A DNA stretch of 64,000 bases, taken from contig JBEVVG010000001.1 of assembly GCA_040507225.1 (NCBI GenBank), positions 1,178,001-1,242,000 on the forward strand. The letters run 5' to 3'. Numbering within the stretch: the stretch's first letter is position 1; each line of letters starts with the position of its first letter. Made by a program: the position numbers and the translations under genes. This document shows, piece after piece, positions 44,544-53,693 of the stretch. This stretch comes from Thiodiazotropha sp040507225. Lineage in GTDB: Bacteria; Pseudomonadota; Gammaproteobacteria; Chromatiales; Chromatiaceae. A model generated the notes under the pieces. The model made no database searches, was not told where the DNA came from, and saw nothing but the letters and a program-made list of their open reading frames with translations.

Positions 44544-45231
44544 GTCATTCCTCTGTGGTTTAGACGCCACGCCTTGCACTATCGCGCGCCGTATCAGACA
44601 GGGCGCTGGATTTACAAACCTGTGCTGCCGCCCGTACACGACGATTCCCTGTCGACCTGCAATTACCCTGATTTTTGTCCGCGAATCCTGTTTAATGCGA
44701 ACCATGTTGGATCACACCAGCGGTTCTCGCACCATTCCGGACAGAGGTAATGAAATCCTGCCCGTGGGTCAGTGCTTACCTCATGAATCCAGCTGGTCCC
44801 ATAATGGTGCATCCGGGGTCAGAATGCCAAGTTTTGAACCCCGCTCAGAAACGACCGGGTCGATTTCCGTAGCCCCCCTTACACGGCGATCAGAATCCAC
44901 TATGATGTCTGAAATTCCTGATGTACCGAGGCTATGACGATCCACCCAAGACGCTCGCAATTACACCTGCAGACAGTCTGGGGTGCACCTCATAGTCGCA
45001 CCTGCCGGGCCTACCCGACAGACTTCCCCTGCCCAGGGACTCGCAAGCTGGCACCCATTTATCAGCGGCTCCTGACGACCCATTCCCGTTCGTGGCGTCA
45101 TCCAATGGCAACAATTGAGCAATATCATGCTGGGCTGGTGAACTCCCAATTGAAGCTTGGAGACAGCCGCTTCATAATGGGCACTGTTGGAAATCGGCAA
45201 CGACCGCAACACAACTGAGGGTGGATGGAAG
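44544..45231. other. 688 bp without a convincing gene
   Basis: Frames of 94-173 codons occur on both strands but have no ribosome sites and shadow-like composition. The right end must hold the promoter of the 13-gene Mrp/complex I-like operon, though I cannot fix a promoter or operator. No RNA gene or repeat seen. Confidence 0.45.
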
Positions 45232-45759
45232 ATGAGTAGCAATACCAGTGATTCGACGTCCAGCGATCTCCCCAGCGGACTGTTCCTGTTCGTTCTGCTG
45301 TTCGGGTTCTGGCTGCTGTTGACCGGCAGTTCCGATCCCGCAGAGTGGATCGCGGGTTTGCTGGTGGCCCTGGTCGTCACCCTGATCAGCCGACCTCACC
45401 TGAGTATATTCAACGGTCTGCGCCTGACCCCGATGGCCATTCCATCCTTCTTCGCCTACCTGGGTGTTTTCACCCTTGCCCTGATACGCGCCAACCTCGA
45501 CATGGCACGCCGCGTGCTGTCGCCCTCCCTGCCCCTGCAACCGGCGCTGGTGGAGGTCAGGACCGAACTGCGTTCTCCACTGGGGCGGCTGATCCTGGCC
45601 AACACCATCACCCTGACGCCCGGCACCCTGACCGTAGATGTGGTCGACGACATCATCACGATTCACTGGGTGGACTGCCCCCCCGGCATGGATATCGAGA
45701 CAGCCACCCGGAGCATCACCCGGGAATTCGAAAAACACCTGAAAGGTTTTGTGAAATGA
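45232..45759 (+). CDS. MrpE/MnhE-like antiporter subunit (MbhA/MbxA position)
   Basis: 175 residues. Two N-terminal membrane helices (LFLFVLLFGFWLLLTG, WIAGLLVALVVTLI) are followed by the MrpE domain with ANLDMARRVL, NTITLTPGTLTVDV and IHWVD. ATG 45232 follows GGATGG. It is the first gene of a tight operon whose gene order matches archaeal Mbh/Mbx complexes. MrpE is an accessory subunit of the sodium/proton antiporter module. The stop overlaps the next start in ATGA. Confidence 0.9.
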   Translation: MSSNTSDSTSSDLPSGLFLFVLLFGFWLLLTGSSDPAEWIAGLLVALVVTLISRPHLSIFNGLRLTPMAIPSFFAYLGVFTLALIRANLDMARRVLSPSLPLQPALVEVRTELRSPLGRLILANTITLTPGTLTVDVVDDIITIHWVDCPPGMDIETATRSITREFEKHLKGFVK

Positions 45760-46022
45760 CTTTGACGCAACTGGAGGTCATCGCCCTGCTGATGCTGGGC
45801 GGTGCCGTGCTGCTGGGGCTAGTACGTCTGGTTCTCGGACCGACCGCCCCGGACCGGGTAATCGCCGCGGACACTCTGGCGGTAATGACCACTTCCGGTC
45901 TGGTGGTGATGGCCGCACTGCTCGGCAGTGCCGTCTACCTGGACGTGGCCCTGGTCTACGGCACCCTGGCGTTCGTCGGAGTGGTCGCGATCGCCCGGGC
46001 AATCGAGGGGAATGGCTCATGA
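45756..46022 (+). CDS. MrpF/MnhF-like antiporter subunit
   Basis: 88 residues with three membrane helices; family stretch RLVLGPTAPDRVIAADTLAV near residue 25, then YLDVALVYGTLAFVGVVAIA. It overlaps its neighbours by 4 bases on both sides (ATGA), so it is translated with them. MbhB/MbxB equivalent, part of the ion-translocating module in the inner membrane. Confidence 0.92.
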   Translation: MTLTQLEVIALLMLGGAVLLGLVRLVLGPTAPDRVIAADTLAVMTTSGLVVMAALLGSAVYLDVALVYGTLAFVGVVAIARAIEGNGS

Positions 46023-46327
46023 GACTCGCGGCTGACATCTTCCTCCTCATAGGCTCGGCCTTCACCCTGTTCGGCGCTATCGGTCTGGTGCGTATGCCGG
46101 ATGTCTACAACCGTATCCAGGCCGGCACCAAGGCGGTGACCCTCGGCGCCCTGTGCCTGCTGATCGGGGTCGCCCTGCTGTTTCCCCAATGGTGGTCGAA
46201 AATTCTCGTGATCGGCCTTCTGGTACTAATCACCAATCCCCTGGGGTCCTCCACCATCGCCCGTGCACTGTTGATGGCCGGTGTGGAACCCTGGAAAAAA
46301 GCCCCGCAGGAAAAAACCGACTCATGA
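46019..46327 (+). CDS. MrpG/MnhG-like antiporter subunit
   Basis: 102 residues, three membrane helices. Family signature GAIGLVRMPDVYNRIQAGTK and LITNPLGSSTIARAL. MbhC/MbxC equivalent. Overlaps the next start by ATGA. Confidence 0.93.
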   Translation: MRLAADIFLLIGSAFTLFGAIGLVRMPDVYNRIQAGTKAVTLGALCLLIGVALLFPQWWSKILVIGLLVLITNPLGSSTIARALLMAGVEPWKKAPQEKTDS

Positions 46328-46623
46328 CAGAACTGGAACTCTGGATCGCTGTGTTGCTGGCACTCATGATGCTGAGTGCAGCCGTGATGGTGTTGCTGGT
46401 GAAAAATCACCTCGCGGCGGTTGCCGCCGCATCGGTGGTCTCGCTGGGACTCGCCCTGCTGTTCGCCCTGATGCGGGCCCCGGATGTCGCCATGACCGAG
46501 GCGGCGGTGGGTGCCGGCCTGAGCAGCCTGATTCTCGCCCTGGCCCTGCGGCGACTGGGGCTTTGGCGTCTCGATGGCAGCGGCGAAAACAGCGCCGGCC
46601 CGATCACCCGGCGGAGGGACTGA
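46324..46623 (+). CDS. MbhD-like membrane subunit (DUF4040)
   Basis: 99 residues with three helices. The stretch RAPDVAMTEAAVGAGLSSLI is the DUF4040 signature, also seen near the end of MrpA; it resembles part of NuoJ. This is the MbhD/MbxD position. The four-base overlap with MrpG supports coupled translation. The tail (SGENSAGPITRRRD) is polar and faces the cytoplasm. Confidence 0.9.
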   Translation: MTELELWIAVLLALMMLSAAVMVLLVKNHLAAVAAASVVSLGLALLFALMRAPDVAMTEAAVGAGLSSLILALALRRLGLWRLDGSGENSAGPITRRRD

Positions 46624-46627
46624 TCTG

Positions 46628-47314
46628 ATGCGCAATATCACGGGACTCTTGTTCGCGGGCGGCCTGGGATTCATGCTGCTGGCTATTGTCAGCGGTCTCG
46701 ATTTCGGTAATCCGGCCATGTTGGTGGGTGGTGCAATCCAGTCCTCCGCTCCCCAGCAAACAGGTGCCGCCAATATCGTGACTTCCGTGGTCCTCGGCTA
46801 TCGGGGCATCGACACCCTCGGGGAGCTATCGATCCTGTTCGCCGCGGCCTCCGCTGCCGGTCTGATCCTGGGACGTCGCCACACCACGGCTGGAACTCTC
46901 ACCGAGGGAGGATTCGTGCTGCGTCACGGGGGCGCCATGCTGTTCCCCCTGCTCATGACCATCGGCTTCTACATTATATTCCATGGCCACCTTACCCCGG
47001 GCGGAGGCTTCCAGGGCGGGGTCATGCTGGCGGCAGCCTTCTTCCTGCCACTGCTGGCAAGACCCGGCGCGCGTCTCCACCACGGCATGCTCAACCTGAT
47101 CGAAGGGTTTGCCGGTGCAAGTTTCATCCTCGTTGGACTGCTGGCGCTGTATCAGGGCGGTGAGTTCCTCCAGCCCCTGATGCTGCAGGGCACCCTGGGT
47201 GAGTTACGCTCAGCCGGGACCCTGCCGTTGCTCTACCTGGCGGTGGGCCTCAAGGTCGGAGCGGAGCTGGCAAGCCTGCTGTCCCATCTCGCCCAGACGG
47301 AGGCGGAACAATGA
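46628..47314 (+). CDS. MnhB-domain subunit with MbhE-like N-terminus
   Basis: 228 residues from ATG 46628. The first 90 residues contain TSVVLGYRGIDTLGELSILF, as in MbhE or the end of MrpA; the rest is an MnhB domain with GHLTPGGGFQGGVMLAAAF. So MbhE and MbhF, which are separate genes in archaea, are one protein here. It belongs to the sodium/proton module. Its stop overlaps the next start. Confidence 0.88.
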   Translation: MRNITGLLFAGGLGFMLLAIVSGLDFGNPAMLVGGAIQSSAPQQTGAANIVTSVVLGYRGIDTLGELSILFAAASAAGLILGRRHTTAGTLTEGGFVLRHGGAMLFPLLMTIGFYIIFHGHLTPGGGFQGGVMLAAAFFLPLLARPGARLHHGMLNLIEGFAGASFILVGLLALYQGGEFLQPLMLQGTLGELRSAGTLPLLYLAVGLKVGAELASLLSHLAQTEAEQ

Positions 47315-47790
47315 TCTCGAGCCTCACCCTGGAACTCGTGCTGCACGCCACCGCCCTGGGGCTGATCCTCATCGGTCTGGCCGGGCTGGTGCTTTCACGC
47401 CACATGTTTCGCATGGTACTGGGCCTGGTGATTGCAGAGGCCGGCGCCAACCTGATGCTGGTGCTTGCCGGTTACCGCTGGGATGCGGTGGCGCCGATCA
47501 TCACCAACCTGGCGGAACACCCGAACATGGTCGATCCGGTACCCCAGGCGATGGTGCTCACCGCGATCGTCATCGGCGTGGGTGTGCAGGCCCTCGCAGT
47601 GAGCATTCTGATTCGTGTACGCCAGCGTTACGCCAGCCTGGACCGGGATGTGGTGGCGGAACGCATGGATGCGGAGATCGCCGCAAGTGCGGGTATCCGC
47701 CGTGATGTCAGTCAGGATGCACCGCTGGGTGAAAGACCTATTCCCCCGCTGCCGGTGCAAGCCCGGGAATCCCAGGGAGGTGAGGCATGA
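47311..47790 (+). CDS. MnhC/NuoK-like subunit
   Basis: 159 residues: three membrane helices with the conserved glutamate in VLGLVIAEAGANLMLV and the family stretch DPVPQAMVLTAIVIGVGVQA, then a 50-residue polar tail. MrpC and NuoK share this fold and carry protonatable residues in the ion path. MbhG/MbxG position; ATGA overlap with the next gene. Confidence 0.92.
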   Translation: MISSLTLELVLHATALGLILIGLAGLVLSRHMFRMVLGLVIAEAGANLMLVLAGYRWDAVAPIITNLAEHPNMVDPVPQAMVLTAIVIGVGVQALAVSILIRVRQRYASLDRDVVAERMDAEIAASAGIRRDVSQDAPLGERPIPPLPVQARESQGGEA

Positions 47791-49352
47791 TCGATTCACC
47801 GGTTCTCAGCATCGTGCTCCCCCTGCTGGGGGCCTTCCTGCTGCCGGTACTGATGCGTGTCAGCCTCGGACTGGGCTTGTGGGTCGGTCCCGCGATCCTG
47901 ATCTACGGCGGCTGGATTCTCGCCCAGTTGGCGATCGACGGCAGCGCGCTGCCCATGTCCCTCGGGATCGGCGGTTTCGCCCCGCCACTGGGCATCAACC
48001 TGTACATCGACCAAACGGCGCTGCTGTTCGCTTTCGCAACCCAGCTGCTGGGGCTGATTTTCTGGCCTTTCCAGCTGGATTCCGACACCCCCAGACGCCA
48101 ATCGCTGATGCTGCTGCTGGTCGCCGCCTCCACTGGACTGGCACTCTCCGGCGACCTGTTCAACCTGTATGTGTTTTATGAACTGGTGGCGGTTGCCAGC
48201 TTCGGCCTGATCACCGCCAGCGGCAGACCGGCCGCTCACGCCGCCACCTTCCGATACCTGGTACTCAGCGGGATCGGCTCGGTTTTCACCCTGCTCGGCA
48301 TCGCCCTGCTCTACAGCCAGACCGGGACCCTCAATCTCGCGCACCTGGCGGAGCTGGCGCCAGAGCAGCTGAATAACAAACTGGGATTGACCGCGTTCCT
48401 GCTGATGCTCATCGGCATCGGAGTCAAGGCGGAACTGTTTCCGGTCAACACCTGGGTGCCGGAGGTCTATGCCACCGCCTCCCATCGCCTCTCGGCATTT
48501 CTGGCCGGCCTGGTCTCCAAGCTGGCGATGCTTGTGATCCTGCGCCTGCTGATCCTGGTGTTTCATCAACCGGAAGCCCTGCAAATCGTACTGCTGCTGG
48601 GTATCCTCGGCGTCATCAGCGGCGAGTTGGCCGCCTGGCGGGCTCGCGACATGAGGCGCATGCTCGCCTTCTCGTCCATCGGCCAACTGGGCATGATCTT
48701 CATTGCCCTGTCCTTGCCGGACGACCGGGGACTGCTCGCGGTGCTTGCCCTTTCGCTGCACCACATGATCGTGAAATCCGGGCTGTTCATGCTGACCGAT
48801 GGCTGGGGCGGTTCACTGCGAAAGTTGAAGGGGCTGGGTAAACGTGCACCGTTCGGCTCCGCCCTGTTCGTACTGTTCGCCCTGTCTCTGGTCGGCATGC
48901 CGCCATTGCCCGGGTTCTGGGCCAAGTTCACCCTGATCTCGGAGTTGGCGAGCCAGAGTTCCTCCCTCTACCTGATTGGACTGGTGGTATTTCTCCTGGC
49001 CACGGTGGTGGAGACCAGTTACCTGTTTCGCATCGCCGGATGGCTCTATCAGCAACCCGATGATTCACCGGTCAGCGAACCACCGCCCCGGCTCGGCGGC
49101 CTGTCCCTCTCCACCGCCGGCCTGTTCGGTGCGGCCCTGATCGCAGCGACCCTGTGGATCGGCCCGGTGGGCGAACGGTTGCAGGCCATGGCCGTGCAAA
49201 CCCGCCAGGTTTCGCTCTATATCGACACCGTCAAACCACAATTAAAACAAGCGGCACAAGCTTCGCCGGACGCTTCAGCGGCGGCATTCGACAACCGTCG
49301 CCTGGCGGCTTCAAGCTGTGAAACCTGCACACCCATGGGAGACGAGCAGTGA
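47787..49352 (+). CDS. MrpD/NuoN-like ion-pumping subunit (first copy)
   Basis: 521 residues, about 14 membrane helices. Proton-antiporter motifs are visible: YVFYELVAVASFGLI with the key Glu, GIGVKAELFPVNTWVPEVYA with the helix-7 Lys, and SLHHMIVKSGLFM with His and Lys. MbhH/MbxH position. The last 60 residues (KQAAQASPDASAAAFD...) are a polar extension ending in two cysteines (SSCETC). GTGA overlap with the next gene. Confidence 0.92.
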   Translation: MIDSPVLSIVLPLLGAFLLPVLMRVSLGLGLWVGPAILIYGGWILAQLAIDGSALPMSLGIGGFAPPLGINLYIDQTALLFAFATQLLGLIFWPFQLDSDTPRRQSLMLLLVAASTGLALSGDLFNLYVFYELVAVASFGLITASGRPAAHAATFRYLVLSGIGSVFTLLGIALLYSQTGTLNLAHLAELAPEQLNNKLGLTAFLLMLIGIGVKAELFPVNTWVPEVYATASHRLSAFLAGLVSKLAMLVILRLLILVFHQPEALQIVLLLGILGVISGELAAWRARDMRRMLAFSSIGQLGMIFIALSLPDDRGLLAVLALSLHHMIVKSGLFMLTDGWGGSLRKLKGLGKRAPFGSALFVLFALSLVGMPPLPGFWAKFTLISELASQSSSLYLIGLVVFLLATVVETSYLFRIAGWLYQQPDDSPVSEPPPRLGGLSLSTAGLFGAALIAATLWIGPVGERLQAMAVQTRQVSLYIDTVKPQLKQAAQASPDASAAAFDNRRLAASSCETCTPMGDEQ

Positions 49353-51226
49353 TAGTCAGTCTGCTGGATGAATTGCTGATCTTTTCCGCGACCACCTTGC
49401 TGGTGGCGTTCGTCCTCGGGCGCGGTCTGGCCGTGGGATGGATGGCGACCCTGCTGTATGCCGGTCAACTGCTGGTGCTGTTTAAGATGGCGCCGCTCGG
49501 ATACGGCGCCCAGCCGATCGCCTCGGAACTGGGCTTTGAGGTGATGGGTCAGTCCCTGTCCTGGCAGTTCGACGCCATGAGCTGGTTTTTTGCACTTATC
49601 ACCCTGGTTGCGGCGCTGCTCACCAGCTGGTACGCCAGCGGTGAATGGGAACGCAAATTCCGCTCCCAAGGCGGTAATGTCTGGTTGTTCCATGTCGCCA
49701 TGGCGCTCAACGTACTGACCATGCTGATCCTCCTGGCCAGCGGCGATCTACTGTCACTTTTCATCGGTTGGGAACTGGTGACCTGGGCCGGATTCCTGCT
49801 CATGACCATGGCCGGGGGACCCGCGACCCGGGCGGCGATGCGCTACATCACCTATGCGGTGATCGGCGGCATGGCGGTGTTCGGTGGCATCGCCCTGGTC
49901 TATGCTTCCGCCGGTTCACTCCAGTACGACGCCATCCTCACCGCTGCCACACGCATGCCGGTCGGCTATCTCTGGGTGCTGGTGTTGCTGTTTGCCGGGG
50001 GCTTTGGCATCAAGCTCGGCCTGCTGCCCTTCCATCTCTGGCAGGCCCCGGCGTATGCTGAAACCCCAGGCCCCGGCAGCGCCTTCCTTGGCGCGATCTC
50101 CTCGCGCATGGGACTGTTCGCGATTCTGCTGGTGCTGGTGAAACTGTTCGGCATCGTCAACATCGAGAACCTGAAGATTCCGTTTACCCTGATCGATGCC
50201 CGCGACCTGCTGGCCTGGATCGCCGTGTTTACCATCATTCTCCCCACCTATACCGCCATGAAGCAGAACGATGCGCGCTATCTGCTGGCATGGCACGGTA
50301 TCGGCCAAGGCGGCTACATGCTGCTGGGACTGGTCGTCGCCAACGCCCTGGGCAGTGCCGGAGGGCTGCTGCACATTCTCAACTACGCCCTCTGCCAGGC
50401 AGCCCTGCTGCTCACTGTTTTCGCAGTACAACACCGTACCGGCACCGCGGACCTGAACAAGATGGGCGGCCTGGTTACCCGTATGCCGCTCTCTTTCCTG
50501 GTGTTGCTGTGCGGCATCATCGGTCTCGCAGGCCTGCCACCGATGAACGGCTTCGTCTCCAAGTGGCTGGTATACCGTTCACTCCTGGACCAGGGTATGC
50601 CATTACTGTTCCTGGGAGCGATCATTGGCACGCTCGGCACCATTCTCTCGGTCTACAAACTGATTCACAACATGTTCCTCGGACAACTCAGAGTGGAACA
50701 CGAGCATATTCAGGAGGCGCCCTGGAGCATGATGCTGCCGATGCTAATCCTCGCTGCGCTGATCTTCCTGACCGGGTTGCTGCCGGGCATACCGCTGACC
50801 TGGGTCGCCTCGGTGCAGCAGTCCCTGGGTCTGCCGGCCATCGATTTCACGCTCGGCGGTATCACCGCCAAAAGCGGTTCGCTGGACATGATCTGGGTGA
50901 TCGGCGTGTTGTTCGCCGGCTTCGGTATCGGCGCTTTGATCTTCTACTCCGCCGGCCGCAGCAAACGGGTTCACCAGCTCGACAACTATGCCGGTGGACA
51001 TTTCCTGACCGCCGATGTGCGCTACCAGTACAGTGACAACTTCTACTCCGGCCTGATGCACCTGATCGGCGGCTGGTACCGGGGCAGCTTTCTCTGGCTC
51101 GAGAAGAGTATCAGCTCTCTGATCGAGTTCCTCTCTCTGGTCATGAAAGGGGTCTACCGGCGCGCCAATCCGGAGTTTTACCTGATGAGCGCAGTCCTGT
51201 TTCTTCTCGCCTGGGTGGTGATCTGA
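49349..51226 (+). CDS. NuoL/MrpD-like ion-pumping subunit (second copy)
   Basis: 625 residues from a GTG in the GTGA overlap. Motifs are FIGWELVTWAGFLLM with the key Glu, GFGIKLGLLPFHLWQAPAYA with Lys, and the late helix set GLPPMNGFVSKWLVYR. After about residue 520 there is an extra helix and a C-terminal stretch like the lateral part of MbxH'-type subunits (DNYAGGHFLTADVRYQYSDN). Two MrpD-family pumps in tandem are a mark of Mbx rather than Mbh operons. Confidence 0.9.
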   Translation: MIVSLLDELLIFSATTLLVAFVLGRGLAVGWMATLLYAGQLLVLFKMAPLGYGAQPIASELGFEVMGQSLSWQFDAMSWFFALITLVAALLTSWYASGEWERKFRSQGGNVWLFHVAMALNVLTMLILLASGDLLSLFIGWELVTWAGFLLMTMAGGPATRAAMRYITYAVIGGMAVFGGIALVYASAGSLQYDAILTAATRMPVGYLWVLVLLFAGGFGIKLGLLPFHLWQAPAYAETPGPGSAFLGAISSRMGLFAILLVLVKLFGIVNIENLKIPFTLIDARDLLAWIAVFTIILPTYTAMKQNDARYLLAWHGIGQGGYMLLGLVVANALGSAGGLLHILNYALCQAALLLTVFAVQHRTGTADLNKMGGLVTRMPLSFLVLLCGIIGLAGLPPMNGFVSKWLVYRSLLDQGMPLLFLGAIIGTLGTILSVYKLIHNMFLGQLRVEHEHIQEAPWSMMLPMLILAALIFLTGLLPGIPLTWVASVQQSLGLPAIDFTLGGITAKSGSLDMIWVIGVLFAGFGIGALIFYSAGRSKRVHQLDNYAGGHFLTADVRYQYSDNFYSGLMHLIGGWYRGSFLWLEKSISSLIEFLSLVMKGVYRRANPEFYLMSAVLFLLAWVVI

Positions 51227-52122
51227 TGCTTCCGATCGAACTTCTGCTGGAACTGACCCTGATGCCCCTGGTGGCTTTCATCGTCGGGATGATGATGGTG
51301 CTGATGATGCGACGCATCGCGGCGCGCATACAACGCCGTGTCGGACCGCCGTTCTTCCAGCCCCTGTATGACATCGTCAAGCTGCACAGCAAGCGCACCC
51401 AGGTCTCCCACGGCCTGATTCACGATATCGGCATCGTCATGGCGATGGGCGGATACATTGCGGCGGAGACCCTGTTGCCGGTACCCGGCATGGATGGGAT
51501 CGCCGACAAGGGCGGTATCATCACCCTGCTCTACCTGATGATGATCCCATCACTGGGTCTCGCCCTGGGCGTCGGCCAGTGCGCCAATCCCAACGGCTCC
51601 ATCGGTATCGCCCGGGCACTCACCGCGATGCTGGCCTATGACATACCCCTGGTGATTGTCATCTTCGGCGTTGCCTACGCGGCCGGCACCACCAACCTGG
51701 TGGACATCATCGCGACCCAGCAGGCGGGTGGATTTGCTTCATGGGGGGCGGTACAGAATCCTCTCCTGGCGCTGGCGGGACTGATCGCCATGCATGCCTC
51801 CCTGGGTAAGCAACCTTTCGAGATCTACATCGCCCCGGCGGAAATCGCCACCGGACCGATGGTGGAAATGGGCGGCAAGTACCTCGGCGGCCTGTTCGTC
51901 ATGCAGTGTTTTCAGCTTTACACCACATCGGTTTTATACGTCAGCCTGTTCCTGGGTGGCGGTACCACCTGGTTCGACTTTCTGCTGAAGAGTTTTCTGG
52001 TTCTGGCCATACCGGTCAGCATCGCCTACCTGTTTCCCCGTTACCGCACTGAAGACCTGTTGCGCCTGATGTGGAAATGGCCGGTGATGCTGGGGCTGAT
52101 TGGCCTGGCGTTTGTTATGTAG
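51226..52122 (+). CDS. NuoH/MbhM-like membrane anchor subunit
   Basis: 298 residues, eight helices, TGATG overlap with the gene before. Family stretches are RIAARIQRRVGPPFFQPLYD, VKLHSKR, and KQPFEIYIAPAEIATGPMVE, which corresponds to the quinone-cavity loop of NuoH. The subunit links the soluble arm to the antiporter module. Its stop (TAG) is directly followed by repeat element A, the first break in the otherwise overlapping gene chain. Confidence 0.93.
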   Translation: MLPIELLLELTLMPLVAFIVGMMMVLMMRRIAARIQRRVGPPFFQPLYDIVKLHSKRTQVSHGLIHDIGIVMAMGGYIAAETLLPVPGMDGIADKGGIITLLYLMMIPSLGLALGVGQCANPNGSIGIARALTAMLAYDIPLVIVIFGVAYAAGTTNLVDIIATQQAGGFASWGAVQNPLLALAGLIAMHASLGKQPFEIYIAPAEIATGPMVEMGGKYLGGLFVMQCFQLYTTSVLYVSLFLGGGTTWFDFLLKSFLVLAIPVSIAYLFPRYRTEDLLRLMWKWPVMLGLIGLAFVM

Positions 52123-52245
52123 TTTTGAGTTATAAGTTTTTAGTTTTAAGTTATGGCGTTCGCTTCGCTCAAGCTTATAAATAAGCGTGTGCAAAGCACA
52201 CTCATCAACTAAAAACTAAAAAATTCATAACCCAAAACTAAAAAA
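52123..52245 (-). repeat. AT-rich inverted-repeat element, copy A (inverted orientation)
   Basis: Outer arms are TTTTGAGTTATAAGTTTTTA and AAAACTAAAAA-type tracts. Read on the minus strand the centre shows GTGTGC-TTT-GCACAC, then GCTTAT-TT-ATAAGC, then TGAGCGAAGCGAAC, the same order as copies B and D on the plus strand. So A is inserted the other way round. It fills the gap between the NuoH-like stop and the NuoB-like start. Confidence 0.85.
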
Positions 52246-52262
52246 CCCCCGCTAGGGTGATT

Positions 52263-52979
52263 ATGATGAAATCGATAGACAAGATACCGGTAGTAGAAGA
52301 GAAGAAAGGCAACCCCCTCGCCCGGGTGTTTGACGAACTGGTCCGCTTCTGCCGTTCCCGTTCGCTGTTCATCCTGCACTATTGCACCGGCTGCGGCGCC
52401 ATCGAACTGCCGCCCGCCATGACCTCCCGCTTCGATATGGAACGTCTCGGTATTCAGCCCATGGTGTCGCCCCGCCAGGCGGACATTCTGCTGATCACCG
52501 GCTACGTCTCGATCAAGACCCTGAAGCGGGTGATCCTCACCTATGAGCAGATGGGCTCACCCAAGTACGTGATCGGGATCTGTTCCTGTACCGTCAACGG
52601 CGGCATGTACTGGCAGAGTTACGCCACTGCAAAGAAACTCGACGAATACATGCCGGTGGACCTGTACATCGCCGGCTGCATGCCGCGACCCGAGGCGGTC
52701 ATCACCGGTCTGCGCAGACTCATGGATCGTATCCATACCGGCGAGGCCAACGGCTGGCAGGACTATTACAGGAATTACGACTACTACCTGGGCAACCAGC
52801 AGCAGTTGTTCGGTGAGACCTGGCAGACCCCCACGGACATCATCACCGAGGCGAAACACTACGACCTGCTGTCCGAGGGTACCCTGGGCGATCATACCCG
52901 TCTCCTCGAGGAGCATCAGAAGCCCCTCGAGGCCTTGGAGATGCGTCTCGGGCACAACCTCAAGGAGCCTGCGGAATGA
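52263..52979 (+). CDS. NuoB/MbhJ-like [4Fe-4S] subunit
   Basis: About 238 residues from ATG 52263 behind AGGGTGA; an ATG directly after and a GTG two codons before are possible. Cluster ligands are CTGC (HYCTGCGAIELPP), the Cys in GICSCTVNGGMYW, and AGCMPRPEAVITGL. The CxGC spacing is that of hydrogenase-like MbhJ/MbxJ, not the adjacent CC of true NuoB. It should hold the proximal cluster that meets the catalytic pocket formed with the NuoD-like subunit. The C-terminal 70 residues are an extension. Stop overlaps the next start. Confidence 0.92.
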   Translation: MMKSIDKIPVVEEKKGNPLARVFDELVRFCRSRSLFILHYCTGCGAIELPPAMTSRFDMERLGIQPMVSPRQADILLITGYVSIKTLKRVILTYEQMGSPKYVIGICSCTVNGGMYWQSYATAKKLDEYMPVDLYIAGCMPRPEAVITGLRRLMDRIHTGEANGWQDYYRNYDYYLGNQQQLFGETWQTPTDIITEAKHYDLLSEGTLGDHTRLLEEHQKPLEALEMRLGHNLKEPAE

Positions 52980-53551
52980 GTCAGGAAATCGCCCATTGGC
53001 TGGACAATCTGCTGAAAGAGATCGAAGGCATCGAGGTACGGCGTAAAAGCACCCGCCGGGTGCGGGTCGATGTACCTGCCGATGCCCTGCCTGCCCTGTT
53101 GGAACTGCTGCAGGGACGCGCCGGCTACATCCACCTGTCCGCGATCAGTTGTGTTGACTGGATCGACGACGATCAGTTCGAACTGGTCTACCACGTCTGG
53201 TCCTACGACAGCCATTCGCTGGTCTCGGCGCACATCCGCATCGCCCGCAGTCCCGGCGTCTACCTGTCGGTCTACGATCTGTATCAGCCTGCCGCCTTCT
53301 TCGAACGGGACATTCACGAAATGTACGGGATTCACTTCGAGGGCAGTCCCAACATGGAGAAGTTCATCCTGACCGAATGGGACGGCCCCCCCCCCATGCG
53401 CAAGGAATTCGACAGCGAGGCCTACGTCAACGAACACTTGAACTGGCAGGAATACAATCCGGAATGGCTGCAGGAACTGGTGGCCGAGGGCGGCGGAGTG
53501 ATCATTCCGCCCGAGGAACAGCGGTTCAGCCAAAAAAAGAACAAGTTTTGA
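52976..53551 (+). CDS. NuoC/MbhK-like 30-kDa subunit
   Basis: 191 residues. Family stretches are SAISCVDWIDDDQFELVYHV and the closing ERDIHEMYGIHFEGSPNMEK, WDGPPPMRKEF, close to the NuoC signature ERExxDxxGI. It is a cytoplasmic scaffold of the soluble arm. Its last codons (KKNKF then TGA) run into repeat element B, whose first bases TTTTGAG supply the Phe and stop codon, so the original C-terminus may have been altered by insertion. Confidence 0.92.
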   Translation: MSQEIAHWLDNLLKEIEGIEVRRKSTRRVRVDVPADALPALLELLQGRAGYIHLSAISCVDWIDDDQFELVYHVWSYDSHSLVSAHIRIARSPGVYLSVYDLYQPAAFFERDIHEMYGIHFEGSPNMEKFILTEWDGPPPMRKEFDSEAYVNEHLNWQEYNPEWLQELVAEGGGVIIPPEEQRFSQKKNKF

Positions 53552-53674
53552 GTTATGAGTTTTTAGTTTTTAGTTTTTTAGTTGATGTGTGCGCTATGCG
53601 CACAACCGTTCGAATGAACGTGAGCGAAGCGAACACCGACAACATAAAAACTCATAACCAAAAACTCAAAACTT
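53546..53674 (+). repeat. AT-rich inverted-repeat element, copy B
   Basis: Arms TTTTGAGTTATGAGTTTTTA and CATAACCAAAAACTCAAAAC pair over a long A/T stretch. The centre has TGTGCGC-TAT-GCGCACA, CGTTC-GAAT-GAACG and GTGAGCGAAGCGAACAC. It provides the stop codon of the NuoC-like gene and ends 20 bases before the NuoD-like start. Confidence 0.85.
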
Positions 53675-53693
53675 ACGAGCAAAGCGAGTAAAA

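Noticed and set aside
45232..51226. Plain Mrp sodium/proton antiporter operon
   Set aside because: NuoH, NuoB, NuoC, NuoD and NuoI homologues follow without a break, and a full-length MrpA is absent, so the genes form a larger redox-linked complex.
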